Assembly: GCF_947496775.1 (NCBI RefSeq)
Contig: NZ_CANMDU010000004.1
Coordinates: 62,001 to 126,000 of the forward strand
From: an uncultured Maribacter sp.
Lineage (GTDB): Bacteria; Bacteroidota; Bacteroidia; Flavobacteriales; Flavobacteriaceae
Length of the DNA stretch: 64,000 nucleotides
Reading direction: 5' to 3'
The notes below the pieces were generated by a model that saw nothing but the letters and a program-made list of their open reading frames with translations, was not told the origin of the DNA and searched no databases. Numbering within the stretch: position 1 is the first letter of the stretch; every line of letters begins with the position of its first letter. This document shows positions 37,251 through 46,363 of the stretch, one piece after another. The translations under genes and the position numbers were made by a program.

Positions 37251-38126
37251 ATGTCTTCTCTAAATATTCTAGAGTCGCACACCGTTAAAATTTTAAAAGA
37301 ATCTTTGCGATTACAAGAATACGGTGTTGGGATATTTAAAACTATTACTACAAAATCTGCTTTAAAAAAAAGTCTTAAAAAAGAACTTATTCTTGTCAAT
37401 GGAAAAATAGCCACCACGGCAACTTTTATTAATGGTGGCGAAATAATCACTCTATTAAAAGACATAAAAGCTACAACGCATCATAAAAAAATTAATCTTT
37501 TTTTAGAAGTGGTTTATGAAGACGAATATTTGGCGGTAATTAATAAACCTCCAGGTATTCTTGTTAGTGGTAATTCTTTTAAAACAATTGCTAATGCATT
37601 GGAGCAAAACATAACTGCAAGTAATTTACTCGATGCGGTTAAACCCAAACCTGTACACAGATTAGATTATCCTACAACTGGTCTACTACTCATAGGTAAA
37701 ACAAGTTCTGGTATTATTGCTTTAAATAAATTATTTGAGAATAAAAAAATAACTAAATCTTACATAGCCATTACTATAGGAGAAATGCAAGGTTCTGGTG
37801 AGATTACAGAACCTATTGACGGCAAAAAAGCCACATCAAAATACAACGTAATTAAAAGGGTTAATTCTAAAAGATTCGAATTCTTAAATTGGGTAGAATT
37901 AACTCCTGAAACTGGAAGAAAACACCAACTTAGAAAACATTTATTTAGTATAAACAATCCTATTTTAGGAGACCAAACCTATTTTCTAAAAGGTTTAAAA
38001 TTACAAGGTAAGGGGTTATATTTACACGCATATTCCTTAGAATTTATTCATCCTTTTACCAGGGAAAAAATTGTTATCAGAAAAGACCCTCCCATAAAAT
38101 TTCATAACATTTTTGAGAAAAAATAA
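37251..38126 (+). CDS. RluA-family RNA pseudouridine synthase
   Basis: A 291-residue enzyme that isomerises uridine in rRNA or tRNA. The N-terminal part resembles an S4 RNA-binding domain (about 18-70; LKKSLKKELILVNGKIATTATF). The catalytic motif VHRLDYPTTGLLLIGKT carries Asp139. ETGRKHQLRKHL and LGDQTY are further RluA signatures. The exact target cannot be told. It is cotranscribed with the upstream barrel gene. Confidence 0.92.
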   Translation: MSSLNILESHTVKILKESLRLQEYGVGIFKTITTKSALKKSLKKELILVNGKIATTATFINGGEIITLLKDIKATTHHKKINLFLEVVYEDEYLAVINKPPGILVSGNSFKTIANALEQNITASNLLDAVKPKPVHRLDYPTTGLLLIGKTSSGIIALNKLFENKKITKSYIAITIGEMQGSGEITEPIDGKKATSKYNVIKRVNSKRFEFLNWVELTPETGRKHQLRKHLFSINNPILGDQTYFLKGLKLQGKGLYLHAYSLEFIHPFTREKIVIRKDPPIKFHNIFEKK

Positions 38127-38160
38127 GAGGCTATATACCTACAGCCTCTTATAAATTTTT
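38125..38160 (+). terminator. Terminator between the rluA-family gene and glyS (convergent)
   Basis: Arms AAGAGGCT / AGCCTCTT with a 10-nt loop, then an AT-rich stretch ending in five T. The stem begins at the stop codon. Confidence 0.65.
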
Positions 38161-38176
38161 AAACGAAATATGTGTT

Positions 38177-39721
38177 TTACTTCATTTTTAAAAGCCAAGA
38201 CCTCATATCTACTTCCTTAGAAATAATACCTTTTAAATCTGCAATTGCTACTCTTTCTTGCTCCATAGAATCTCTATGACGTATAGTAACCGTATTATCT
38301 TCTTTAGTTTGGTGATCTACTGTAATACAAAAAGGAGTACCGTTGGCATCCTGTCTTCTATATCTACGACCTACAGCATCTTTTTCATCATACTTTACAT
38401 TAAAATCCCATCTTAAATCTTCGATAATGGCATGTGCAATATCTGGAAGACCATCTTTTTTAACCAACGGTAATATTGCTGCTTTTGTTGGTGCTAAAAC
38501 AGCAGGTAATTTTAATACAGTTCTAGTTGTATTATTTTCTAACTCTTCTTCCTGCAAAGAATTAGAAAAAACTGCTAAAAACATACGATCTAAACCTATA
38601 GAGGTTTCTAATACATAAGGAACATAGTTTTTGTTTAGTTCTGGATCAAAGTATTGTAATTTTTTTCCAGAAAACTTCTCATGACTTCCTAAATCAAAAT
38701 CTGTTCTAGAATGTATTCCTTCTAATTCTTTAAATCCGAATGGAAATCTAAATTCTATATCTGCTGCTGCATCTGCATAATGAGCTAGTTTTTCATGATC
38801 ATGAAAACGATAATTATCCTCTCCCATTCCTAAAGAAAGGTGCCATTTCATTCTATTCTCTTTCCACTTTTCATACCATTCTTTTTGTGTTCCTGGCTGA
38901 ATAAAGAATTGCATTTCCATTTGCTCAAACTCACGCATTCTAAAAATAAATTGTCTTGCAACAATTTCATTTCTAAAAGCTTTACCCGTCTGTGCTATTC
39001 CAAAAGGAATTTTCATACGACCACTTTTCTGAACGTTTAAGAAATTCACGAAAATACCCTGCGCTGTTTCCGGACGTAAATATAAATCCATTGCGCTTTC
39101 CGCATTGGCTCCTAGTTTGGTGCCAAACATTAAATTAAATTGCTTTACATCTGTCCAGTTTTTAGAACCAGACATGGGGCAAGCAATATCTAACTCTTCA
39201 ATAAGTTTTTTAACATCAACTAAATCTTCTTTTTCTAAAGATTGTCCCAGTCGTTTTAAAATACCCGTTGCTTGCTCTTGGTACTCAACTACTCGTTGGT
39301 TTGTTTCCAAAAATTGTTTTTTATCAAAAGAATCTCCAAAACGCTTTGCCGCTTTTTTTACTTCTTTTTCTATTTTGTTTTCAATTTTTGCAACATAGTC
39401 TTCTACCAAGACATCTGCCCTATATCTTTTTTTAGAATCTTTATTGTCTATTAAAGGATCATTAAATGCATCTACATGCCCTGATGCTTTCCATGTAGTT
39501 GGGTGCATAAATATTGCAGCGTCTAAACCTACAATATTATCATTTAGTTGTACCATGGCTTTCCACCAGTACTCTCTAATATTTTTTTTAAGCTCTACTC
39601 CGTTCTGTCCGTAATCGTAAACAGCACTTAATCCATCATATATTTCACTAGACTGAAATACGTATCCATATTCCTTTGCGTGAGAGATTACCTTTTTAAA
39701 ATTGTCTTCTTGTTTTGCCAT
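38177..39721 (-). CDS. glyS: Glycyl-tRNA synthetase, single-chain class II type
   Basis: A 514-residue class II synthetase. MFGTKLGANAESAMDLYLRP and ETAQGIFVNFLN precede motif 2 (FGIAQTGKAFRNEI, QFIFRMREFEQMEMQFF). ETSIGLDRMFLAVF is motif 3, followed by an anticodon-binding domain. This is the single-chain (alpha2) form. The product is certain; GlyS is the usual symbol for this form in Bacteroidota. A perfect -7 box ends 4 nt before the ATG. Confidence 0.97.
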   Translation of the reverse strand: MAKQEDNFKKVISHAKEYGYVFQSSEIYDGLSAVYDYGQNGVELKKNIREYWWKAMVQLNDNIVGLDAAIFMHPTTWKASGHVDAFNDPLIDNKDSKKRYRADVLVEDYVAKIENKIEKEVKKAAKRFGDSFDKKQFLETNQRVVEYQEQATGILKRLGQSLEKEDLVDVKKLIEELDIACPMSGSKNWTDVKQFNLMFGTKLGANAESAMDLYLRPETAQGIFVNFLNVQKSGRMKIPFGIAQTGKAFRNEIVARQFIFRMREFEQMEMQFFIQPGTQKEWYEKWKENRMKWHLSLGMGEDNYRFHDHEKLAHYADAAADIEFRFPFGFKELEGIHSRTDFDLGSHEKFSGKKLQYFDPELNKNYVPYVLETSIGLDRMFLAVFSNSLQEEELENNTTRTVLKLPAVLAPTKAAILPLVKKDGLPDIAHAIIEDLRWDFNVKYDEKDAVGRRYRRQDANGTPFCITVDHQTKEDNTVTIRHRDSMEQERVAIADLKGIISKEVDMRSWLLKMK

Positions 39722-39725
39722 TTGG

Positions 39726-39733
39726 CAAAAATA
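39726..39733 (-). promoter_or_regulatory. Candidate -7 box (TATTTTTG) abutting glyS
   Basis: The minus strand reads TATTTTTG, four bases, then the glyS ATG. An exact TANNTTTG match at a spacing that implies a leaderless mRNA. Confidence 0.5.
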
Positions 39734-39755
39734 GAATTTTAAGCTAAAAAAATGT

Positions 39756-40652
39756 TTATTTTAACTGAAATTCTGATGTAGATAATAATCGTTCGTCTTC
39801 AAAAACATTTATAGTATACATTCCTGGTTGTAGTGAACCTCCTGGAATAGAAATAAAATCGCATACTGGTGTTTCGGCTCCGTTAAAAATAAGTTCTACT
39901 CGCTTGCTATAAACATTCCCATTTACATTTATAGTATTAGCATTATCCTCTATTACTTGTTTGTTTGGGTCTAAGAACTGAAAATAAAGTACTTTTTCTT
40001 TATTCTCTTCTTCTGAATTAGCCGCGATAGTTACACAACCTCGCAACTTTTCTATTATAGACGCTTTGTTTGTTTTAATAGGTTTTCCTCCTCGTAATCT
40101 AAAACCGCTTCCCGTAGGCTTCTGTAATTTTAGATAATTCTTAGTTTTTAATTCCTTATTTAACTCTAATATTTTCTTACGTTGTAGTGCTTCTGCTTCT
40201 GCCAAAGAACTACTTTTTCCTCTTAAAATTTCTATCTGTCGTCTAGATTCTTCATACTTTTCTCCAATAAGCATATTGTTATACTTAAGAAAGTTATTTT
40301 TTAACTTAAGGCTGTCATTTTTAGACTCTAGTCTTCTTAATTCCGTTTTAAATTCTCTCAGTTTTTCTACAGTAAAATTTAATCTTCCAACGGAATCTAT
40401 TAATTGCTGTACCTTATACTTAGAATCTTGTAACTCTATTTCATTAACCTCATTAAGTGCAGAAAGTCTATCCACATCTGCTTTCATAATGGTTAAATCT
40501 TTTACTAAAAGGTCTTTTTCTTGCTCTAAATAACTAATATGAGTTTTAGATTGCGCATAACTGTAGTAAAAGGCTATTAGTATTCCTATTACTACCGCTA
40601 CCATAGCAGCAAGTATTACTTTATAATTTATTTTATTATCTTGACTGTCCAT
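39756..40652 (-). CDS. Membrane-anchored coiled-coil protein of unknown function
   Basis: A 298-residue protein with a short cytoplasmic N-terminus and one transmembrane helix (about 12-33; KVILAAMVAVVIGILIAFYY). A long coiled coil follows (about 38-170; LEQEKDLLVKDL, LRRLESKNDSLKLKNN), then a small C-terminal beta domain (about 195-298; EKVLYFQFLDPNKQVI, GMYTINVFEDERLL). The topology puts the coiled coil and beta domain in the periplasm. It lies upstream of glyS (34 nt) and divergent from comF. I recognise no named family. Confidence 0.78.
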   Translation of the reverse strand: MDSQDNKINYKVILAAMVAVVIGILIAFYYSYAQSKTHISYLEQEKDLLVKDLTIMKADVDRLSALNEVNEIELQDSKYKVQQLIDSVGRLNFTVEKLREFKTELRRLESKNDSLKLKNNFLKYNNMLIGEKYEESRRQIEILRGKSSSLAEAEALQRKKILELNKELKTKNYLKLQKPTGSGFRLRGGKPIKTNKASIIEKLRGCVTIAANSEEENKEKVLYFQFLDPNKQVIEDNANTINVNGNVYSKRVELIFNGAETPVCDFISIPGGSLQPGMYTINVFEDERLLSTSEFQLK

Positions 40653-40696
40653 CAGAACAAAGTGGTCTTTAAGTAGGTTAATAAAAAACTTGAGAT

Positions 40697-41401
40697 TTGT
40701 TGTACTCTAAGCTCCCAAATATACTAAATGATATCAACACCCTCCTATTCCCCATAGTGTGTTTTGGTTGTAATGCACGATTAAATAGAGGAGAGAAACA
40801 TTTATGTACCGTTTGTCGAAACCAAATACCACTCACCGACTTTACATTTAACGAAGAAAATCCGGTAGACCGTATTTTTTATGGACGAATTAACATAAAA
40901 AAAGCGAGTTCCTTTCTATATTTCACGGAAATAGGAATCGTTAAAAATCTTATTCATAACTTAAAATATAAAAATCAAGAACAGATCGGCGTTTTTATTG
41001 GAGAGTGGTATGGTCAAATATTAGCTGAAAATAATTTTCTAAAGGATATTGACTATATTATACCTGTACCCCTACACTCAAAAAAACTAAAAAAAAGAGG
41101 CTACAATCAGGTTACTAAATTTGGAAAATCTTTGGCCAAGTATTTAAACGCCATTTTTTTAGATACTATTCTAATAAAAACCGAAAATACCAAAACGCAA
41201 ACAAAAAAGGGACGTCTTAGAAGGTGGCATGAGCAAAAAAATCTTTATCATTTAACAAATCCTTTGGTTCTTGCTAATAAAAAAATTCTTTTATTAGATG
41301 ATGTTATAACTACAGGAGCAACTATGGAAATTTGTGCAAAGACCTTACAAGAGGCTCCAGGCGTAACAATATATATTACAAGCATGGCTGTAGTATTGTA
41401 A
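40697..41401 (+). CDS. comF: ComF-family phosphoribosyltransferase-like protein
   Basis: A 234-residue protein of the ComF/GntX family linked to DNA uptake or processing. It has a zinc finger with Cys22, Cys25, Cys37, Cys40 (CFGCNARLNRGEKHLCTVC) and a C-terminal PRPP-binding loop ILLLDDVITTGATMEIC. The start must be TTG (40697 or 40700): an in-frame stop lies just upstream and there is no early in-frame ATG. Confidence 0.92.
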   Translation: MLYSKLPNILNDINTLLFPIVCFGCNARLNRGEKHLCTVCRNQIPLTDFTFNEENPVDRIFYGRINIKKASSFLYFTEIGIVKNLIHNLKYKNQEQIGVFIGEWYGQILAENNFLKDIDYIIPVPLHSKKLKKRGYNQVTKFGKSLAKYLNAIFLDTILIKTENTKTQTKKGRLRRWHEQKNLYHLTNPLVLANKKILLLDDVITTGATMEICAKTLQEAPGVTIYITSMAVVL

Positions 41402-41452
41402 TTTCTAATTTCATTAAATATGTTGTTTCTTTGTTTCTAATATTTTAAAGTA

Positions 41453-43069
41453 ATGTTACAACGTTTTTTAGCCTACTTTTTTTTCGCCATTATAATTGCT
41501 GCATTTTATCAATGTGCTAGAAGAGGAAGTCCTACCGGAGGTCCAAAAGATATAGAAGCTCCCATTTTGGTGAAAGCGGAACCTGAAAATATGAGTATCA
41601 ACTTTTCAGAAAACAAAATACGCCTCTATTTTAATGAATATATTAAACTTAAAGACGTTCAAGAACAACTTATTATTTCTCCTCCCTTAAAATATATTCC
41701 TGACTTATCTCCGCAAGGTGGAGCTAGTAAATATGTTGAAATAACTATAAAAGATACGTTAAAAGAAAATACGACTTATACTCTAAATTTTGGAGAAAGT
41801 ATTGTAGATAATAATGAAGGTAACCCAAATCGTTTTTTAACCTATGTTTTTTCTACTGGTACTTATATTGATTCTCTAGAGGTCAAAGGAGTTGTAAAAG
41901 ATGCCTTTAACAAAGACGCCGACACTTTTATTAGTGTTATGCTGTATGAAATTGATAGCGCATATACAGATTCTACTATTTTTAAAAGACCACCGAATTA
42001 TATTACAAACACCCTAGATAGCACCATAATCTTCAACTTAAAAAATTTGAAAAAAGGGAAGTACGCTCTTTTTGCACTTAAAGATGAAGCCAAAAATCAT
42101 GTTTTTGACCAAAACACGGACAAAATTGGCTTTATTAAGGATACCATTACTATACCTACTGATTCTATTTTTCTTTTAACTCTTTTTAAAGAAGTGCCTA
42201 ATTTTTCTATGGCTGTACCCTCTTTAATGTCCAAAAATAAAATTACTTTTGGGTACTTTGGAGATGGAGAAAATAGCATTATTAAGCCAATATCTGTTAT
42301 TCCAGATTCTGTACAAACCATGTTCCAGAAAGAGCCCAAAAAAGATAGTATTAATTTTTGGTTTACACCATATGAAATGGATTCTTTACTCTTTACGGTA
42401 ACCAATGAAAAATATAAAACACTAGATACTTTTAAAATAAAGAATAGAAAAATTGCTCAAGACACCCTTGTTTTATCAGCAAATCACAGGGGAAACATTA
42501 ATTTTAATGATTCATTTCTACTTGTAGGAAACACTCCTTTAATTTCAATGGACTCTTCTAAAATTAAAATGATGGATAAAGACTCTTTACCTGTTAAATT
42601 TTCTGCTACACTAGATACGCTTGAAAATGCCTTAGCAATCGATTTTATAAAAAACCCGGAAGAAAGCTATCTTATTGATGTTCTTCCTGGTGCTATAACA
42701 GATTTTTTTAATAGCACAAATGACTCCTTAACCGTTGGTTTAAAAACGAGAAGTTATGCAGATTTTGGAAACCTAAGATTGTCTATTGAAGGCAATAATT
42801 TAGAATTTCCTCTTATTGTACAATTAACAAATGAAAATGGGGAAGTACAAAGGGAAATTTACGCATTAGAATCACAAGTTTTTGAATTTAACCATTTAAA
42901 ACCCGCAAAATATTTAGCACGTGTTCTTTTTGACACTAACGCAAATAAAAAATGGGATACAGGTAATTACTTGTTGCAAATAGAGCCGGAAAAAGTAAGC
43001 TATTATCCCGTTCCTATTGAAGTTAGAGCTAATTGGGAGTTAGAACAAACTTTTACTGTATTAGATTAA
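41453..43069 (+). CDS. Ig-like (Big_5) domain lipoprotein
   Basis: A 538-residue lipoprotein (signal peptide ending AAFYQC, lipidated Cys21). It has the Bacteroidota start pattern RGSPTGGPKDIEAPILVKAEPEN (shown in part) and a Big_5-type Ig-like domain (about 36-135; IRLYFNEYIKLKDVQEQLIISPP, ENTTYTLNFGESIVDNNEGN, in shorter pieces). The remainder is beta-rich. It is probably on the periplasmic or outer face. Its last 17 nt overlap the end of the convergent amidase gene, so no terminator separates them. Confidence 0.85.
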   Translation: MLQRFLAYFFFAIIIAAFYQCARRGSPTGGPKDIEAPILVKAEPENMSINFSENKIRLYFNEYIKLKDVQEQLIISPPLKYIPDLSPQGGASKYVEITIKDTLKENTTYTLNFGESIVDNNEGNPNRFLTYVFSTGTYIDSLEVKGVVKDAFNKDADTFISVMLYEIDSAYTDSTIFKRPPNYITNTLDSTIIFNLKNLKKGKYALFALKDEAKNHVFDQNTDKIGFIKDTITIPTDSIFLLTLFKEVPNFSMAVPSLMSKNKITFGYFGDGENSIIKPISVIPDSVQTMFQKEPKKDSINFWFTPYEMDSLLFTVTNEKYKTLDTFKIKNRKIAQDTLVLSANHRGNINFNDSFLLVGNTPLISMDSSKIKMMDKDSLPVKFSATLDTLENALAIDFIKNPEESYLIDVLPGAITDFFNSTNDSLTVGLKTRSYADFGNLRLSIEGNNLEFPLIVQLTNENGEVQREIYALESQVFEFNHLKPAKYLARVLFDTNANKKWDTGNYLLQIEPEKVSYYPVPIEVRANWELEQTFTVLD

Positions 43070-43829
43070 AAGCATCGCGATCTTCTAAAAACTTAAGCTT
43101 ATTTCTTGTTTTTTCTAAATGAGTTTTACTTAGAGTAGCATACAGCACTTCTTCTTTATCAGAAAAAGCTAATGTTTTTCCAAGACAATCATAGACAGCA
43201 GAATGTCCAGAATATTGGTGTCCAGAGTTATCGGTTCCAATACGGTTTACACCAATACAATATGCCATATTCTCTATAGCTCTAGCTTTTAATAAACTGT
43301 CCCATGCCAAAACTCTTGGCTTAGGCCAATTGGCTACATAAATTAGCAAATCATAATTTTCTGTATTCCTTGCCCAAACAGGAAAGCGTAAATCATAACA
43401 TATTAATGGACAAAAACGAAACCCTTTGTAGTTGATTATTAATCGGTCTTTTCCAGACTCGTACACTTTATTCTCACCAGCCAAAGTAAAAGTGTGTTTT
43501 TTATTATAATACCAAAATTCTCTGTTTGGGGTTACAAAAAACAGCCTATTATAATTTTTATTTAATTCCGAAAAAACAATACTCCCAACTATTGCTACAT
43601 TATTTTCATAAGCAACTCTTTGCATCCAAGCAATAGTTTTATTTCCTTCAATAACGGAAATAGAAGATGGGTTCATAGTAAATCCGGTAGTAAACATTTC
43701 AGGTAGTACAACAACATCCGTATCCACTTTTAAAGCCTCTATTTTATTTTGAATCAAAGTCCTATTTAAGTTTGGCTCTTCCCATTCTAAAGGAATCTGA
43801 ATCAAAGCTATATTTAGTTCTACATTCAT
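43053..43829 (-). CDS. Nitrilase-family amidase (YafV/omega-amidase type)
   Basis: A 258-residue carbon-nitrogen hydrolase. The Glu-Lys-Cys triad is in place: Glu44 (VLPEMFTTGF), Lys111 (YNKKHTFTLAGE) and Cys144 (FCPLICYDLRFPVW). The KHTF and AGE pattern is that of YafV/Nit2-like omega-amidases, which hydrolyse alpha-keto acid amides such as alpha-ketoglutaramate. The 3' end overlaps the convergent Big_5 gene. Confidence 0.92.
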   Translation of the reverse strand: MNVELNIALIQIPLEWEEPNLNRTLIQNKIEALKVDTDVVVLPEMFTTGFTMNPSSISVIEGNKTIAWMQRVAYENNVAIVGSIVFSELNKNYNRLFFVTPNREFWYYNKKHTFTLAGENKVYESGKDRLIINYKGFRFCPLICYDLRFPVWARNTENYDLLIYVANWPKPRVLAWDSLLKARAIENMAYCIGVNRIGTDNSGHQYSGHSAVYDCLGKTLAFSDKEEVLYATLSKTHLEKTRNKLKFLEDRDAFNLIQ

Positions 43830-43945
43830 TTTTAGTTATTTAAAAAGTCTACGGCCAATATATACCTTTTTTTAACCCCTGATTTTTATCATTATAAAAA
43901 TAGAAGAATAAAGTTAACTTTAAAAAAAGCATTTATAATATTAAC

Positions 43946-43966
43946 GTATTCTAAATCTTAGAATAC
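43946..43966. promoter_or_regulatory. Inverted repeat in the amidase / histidine kinase divergent region
   Basis: GTATTCTAA, three bases, TTAGAATAC: a perfect 9-bp inverted repeat, about 82 nt upstream of the histidine kinase start. There is no upstream gene end here, so it is not a terminator; an operator is the simplest reading. Confidence 0.5.
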
Positions 43967-44036
43967 TGAAAAAAACCGCATTCCAAAACGTAAGATAATT
44001 CTCAAAAAAATAAAGGTTCTCTTTATAAATAATTAC

Positions 44037-44044
44037 TAAATTTG
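44037..44044 (+). promoter_or_regulatory. Candidate -7 box (TAAATTTG) abutting the histidine kinase gene
   Basis: TAAATTTG, three bases, then the ATG at 44048. An exact TANNTTTG match implying leaderless transcription, which argues against the TTG at 44042 being the start. Confidence 0.5.
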
Positions 44045-44047
44045 AGT

Positions 44048-45880
44048 ATGGCCACTTCTACAATTACTGAAAATACTTTAAATCAGCTTTTAATTAAAGA
44101 TGCGCCAATTCCTATCGCAACATTAGATACAGAGTTAAAATTCCTGTGGTACTCTCAAAAATGGACTTCTACGCATAACTTAACATGTAATCTTATTGGG
44201 GAAAATTTCTTTTCTGTAATGAACAATATACCCAAGGAGTTCCTTTCTGTTTTGGAAAATTGTTTGTCAGGCAATCCATGTAATTCCGAAGGAAAAAAAT
44301 ACATTGCCGTAAATGGAGATTATATTTGGTTAAAATGGCATATTAATCCTTGGAAAATGGCCAATGGAGAAATTGGCGGAATAATTATTGTGTTAGACAA
44401 TGTTACCCGTTCAAAAAATAAAGAAGAACTATTAAAAGAAGCTCAATTATTTTCAAAAATAGGTGGCTGGCAGGTAAACTTACAGGATTTTAAAGTTTCC
44501 TGGACCAAAATGGTTAACATTATCCACGAAGAACCTTTAGATTATGTTCCAAAAACCTATGAAGAATGTTTTAGCCATTTTAAAGAAGGAGAACATAGAG
44601 ATAAAATATATGAGTTATCTAAAATAGCAATTACTCAAGGTATTCCGTGGGATACTGAAGTTAAAATGATAACGAGAAAAGGTAACGAAGTATGGATTAG
44701 AACGAAAGGACAGGCAGAATTTGTAAATGGAAAATGTATTAGAATTTTTGGAATTTGCCAGGATGTTAATGAAAGAAAAATTGCCGAATTAAAATATAGT
44801 GAACAAGCTAAAAGGGCCCAAAAAGCAACTTCCGCTTCTAATGTAGGAGTATGGGAATTTCAAACCAAAGATAGACATACTATATGGGATGATATGTGTT
44901 TTAAAATTCATCAGGTAGACCCAAAAAAATATGAAAATGCCTACCAAGCTTGGGCTTCTATTATTCATCCAGACGATTTTAACAGAGTAATTGATGAAGC
45001 GTTCTGGGTAAGTAAAGGAGAAGGCAGTGGAGTCATAGAATATCGTATTTTATTACCCGATAAAACTGTAAGGCACCTAAAAGCAGTTGCCACTTTTGTA
45101 ACAGAACAAGAAAAATACAATAACATTGCTATCGGCGTAATTACAGATGTTACCAAAGAAAAAGAGAATGACAAAAGATTAAGAGAATATTCCGAAATTA
45201 CTAGTGACCAAAACGATAGCTTAAGGAACTTTGCCCACATGGTTTCTCATGATTTGCGTTCGCATGCCACCAATTTATCCATGGTAACTGGGTTTTTATT
45301 AGATGAAAGGGATGAAAACGAAAAGTTTAAATTAATGAATATGCTCAAAGAAGCAACAGAGAGTCTAAATAGTACTGTACATAATTTAAATGAGGTTGTA
45401 CAATCTAGCTCCAATGTTTCTGAACAACTAATTCCTATACCATTAAAACCAGCTATAGACACCGTTATAAATAATATTGGAGTCCTATTCAAAGAAAAAA
45501 ATGCCAAAACAATTATTAATGTAGCTCCCACAGTAGAAGTTTTAGCTATTCCTGCTTATTTAGACAGCATATTATTAAACCTTTTTACCAATAGTCTTAG
45601 GTATTCTGAAACGAACAGACCGCCCATACTAAAAATAGATGTAGTAATAAATAAAAAGCACTTAGAACTTACCTTCACCGATAACGGAAAAGGTATAGAT
45701 TTAAACAAATTCGGAGGTAAAATATTTGGTATGCACAAGACTTTCCATAGAAATAAAGATGCCAGAGGTGTTGGTTTATATATAACAAAAAACCAATTAG
45801 AAGCTATGGGTGGAAATATCTCTGTAGAAAGCCAAGTAGGTGTAGGGACTACATTTAAACTAATTTTTAAAACCCAATAA
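44048..45880 (+). CDS. Soluble multi-PAS sensor histidine kinase
   Basis: A 610-residue kinase without signal peptide or membrane helix, so it senses a cytoplasmic signal. It has three PAS-like regions (about 15-120, 130-245 and 255-370; the last two end in the PAC motifs GICQDVNERK and GVITDVTKEK). A dimerisation/phosphoacceptor domain follows with His401 in AHMVSHDLRSHATNL, then an ATPase domain with LLNLFTNSLRYS (N box), FTDNGKGIDL and ARGVGLYITKNQ. I prefer the ATG at 44048 over the TTG at 44042. A receiver-only gene follows 11 nt downstream. Confidence 0.93.
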   Translation: MATSTITENTLNQLLIKDAPIPIATLDTELKFLWYSQKWTSTHNLTCNLIGENFFSVMNNIPKEFLSVLENCLSGNPCNSEGKKYIAVNGDYIWLKWHINPWKMANGEIGGIIIVLDNVTRSKNKEELLKEAQLFSKIGGWQVNLQDFKVSWTKMVNIIHEEPLDYVPKTYEECFSHFKEGEHRDKIYELSKIAITQGIPWDTEVKMITRKGNEVWIRTKGQAEFVNGKCIRIFGICQDVNERKIAELKYSEQAKRAQKATSASNVGVWEFQTKDRHTIWDDMCFKIHQVDPKKYENAYQAWASIIHPDDFNRVIDEAFWVSKGEGSGVIEYRILLPDKTVRHLKAVATFVTEQEKYNNIAIGVITDVTKEKENDKRLREYSEITSDQNDSLRNFAHMVSHDLRSHATNLSMVTGFLLDERDENEKFKLMNMLKEATESLNSTVHNLNEVVQSSSNVSEQLIPIPLKPAIDTVINNIGVLFKEKNAKTIINVAPTVEVLAIPAYLDSILLNLFTNSLRYSETNRPPILKIDVVINKKHLELTFTDNGKGIDLNKFGGKIFGMHKTFHRNKDARGVGLYITKNQLEAMGGNISVESQVGVGTTFKLIFKTQ

Positions 45881-45891
45881 AAACTAATCGA

Positions 45892-46287
45892 ATGGCTAAA
45901 ATTAACTCTGTTTGTATAATTGATGACGATTCTATTTTTGTATATATAGCCAAACGCTTAATGAAAGAATCCAATTTTTGTGAAAAAATTTTAGTCTTTG
46001 AAAATGGAAAACAAGGAATTGAAGGCCTCCTAGAAATAGATAAAAACAAAAAAGAGATGCCTTCTATAATTTTCCTAGACTTGAGTATGCCAATAATGAG
46101 TGGCTGGGAGTTTTTAGATAGCTATGCAAATGCTCAAATATCGAATAAAGATGACTTAAAAATTATTGTAATGAGTTCTTCTATTAATCCTAATGAAATA
46201 GAAATGATTAAGGCTTACCCCATGGTTACGGACTATATAGTAAAGCCAATTACTCCTTCTGATCTTGATAAAATTATTTGCCTATAA
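45892..46287 (+). CDS. Receiver-only response regulator
   Basis: A 131-residue CheY-like domain. The acidic pocket is IIDDDS (10-13), the phosphoacceptor Asp63 is in IIFLDLSMPIMSG, and the conserved lysine is Lys118 in YIVKPI. There is no output domain, so it must signal by protein contact or in a phosphorelay. It is almost certainly the partner of the kinase 11 nt upstream. The insert ENGKQGIEGLLEIDKNKKE before the Asp is typical of Bacteroidota stand-alone receivers. Confidence 0.93.
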   Translation: MAKINSVCIIDDDSIFVYIAKRLMKESNFCEKILVFENGKQGIEGLLEIDKNKKEMPSIIFLDLSMPIMSGWEFLDSYANAQISNKDDLKIIVMSSSINPNEIEMIKAYPMVTDYIVKPITPSDLDKIICL

Positions 46288-46323
46288 CTATTTGTTTTTC
46301 CGTAAGCTTATTCATTTTATTCG

Positions 46324-46349
46324 ACAGATAGTTTTATAAAACTATCTGT
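46324..46349. promoter_or_regulatory. Perfect 26-bp palindrome upstream of the DinB-like gene
   Basis: Two 13-bp arms, ACAGATAGTTTTA and its exact inverse complement, meet without a loop between the response-regulator gene and the DinB-like gene. It is not followed by a T run on either strand. It may be an operator for a dimeric regulator, or an imperfect terminator for the two-component operon. Confidence 0.55.
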
Positions 46350-46363
46350 AATTCAAAAATCTC

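Noticed and set aside
38125-38150. Small ORFs or RNA in the rluA-glyS gap
   Set aside because: The only structure is the terminator hairpin; there is no room for another gene.
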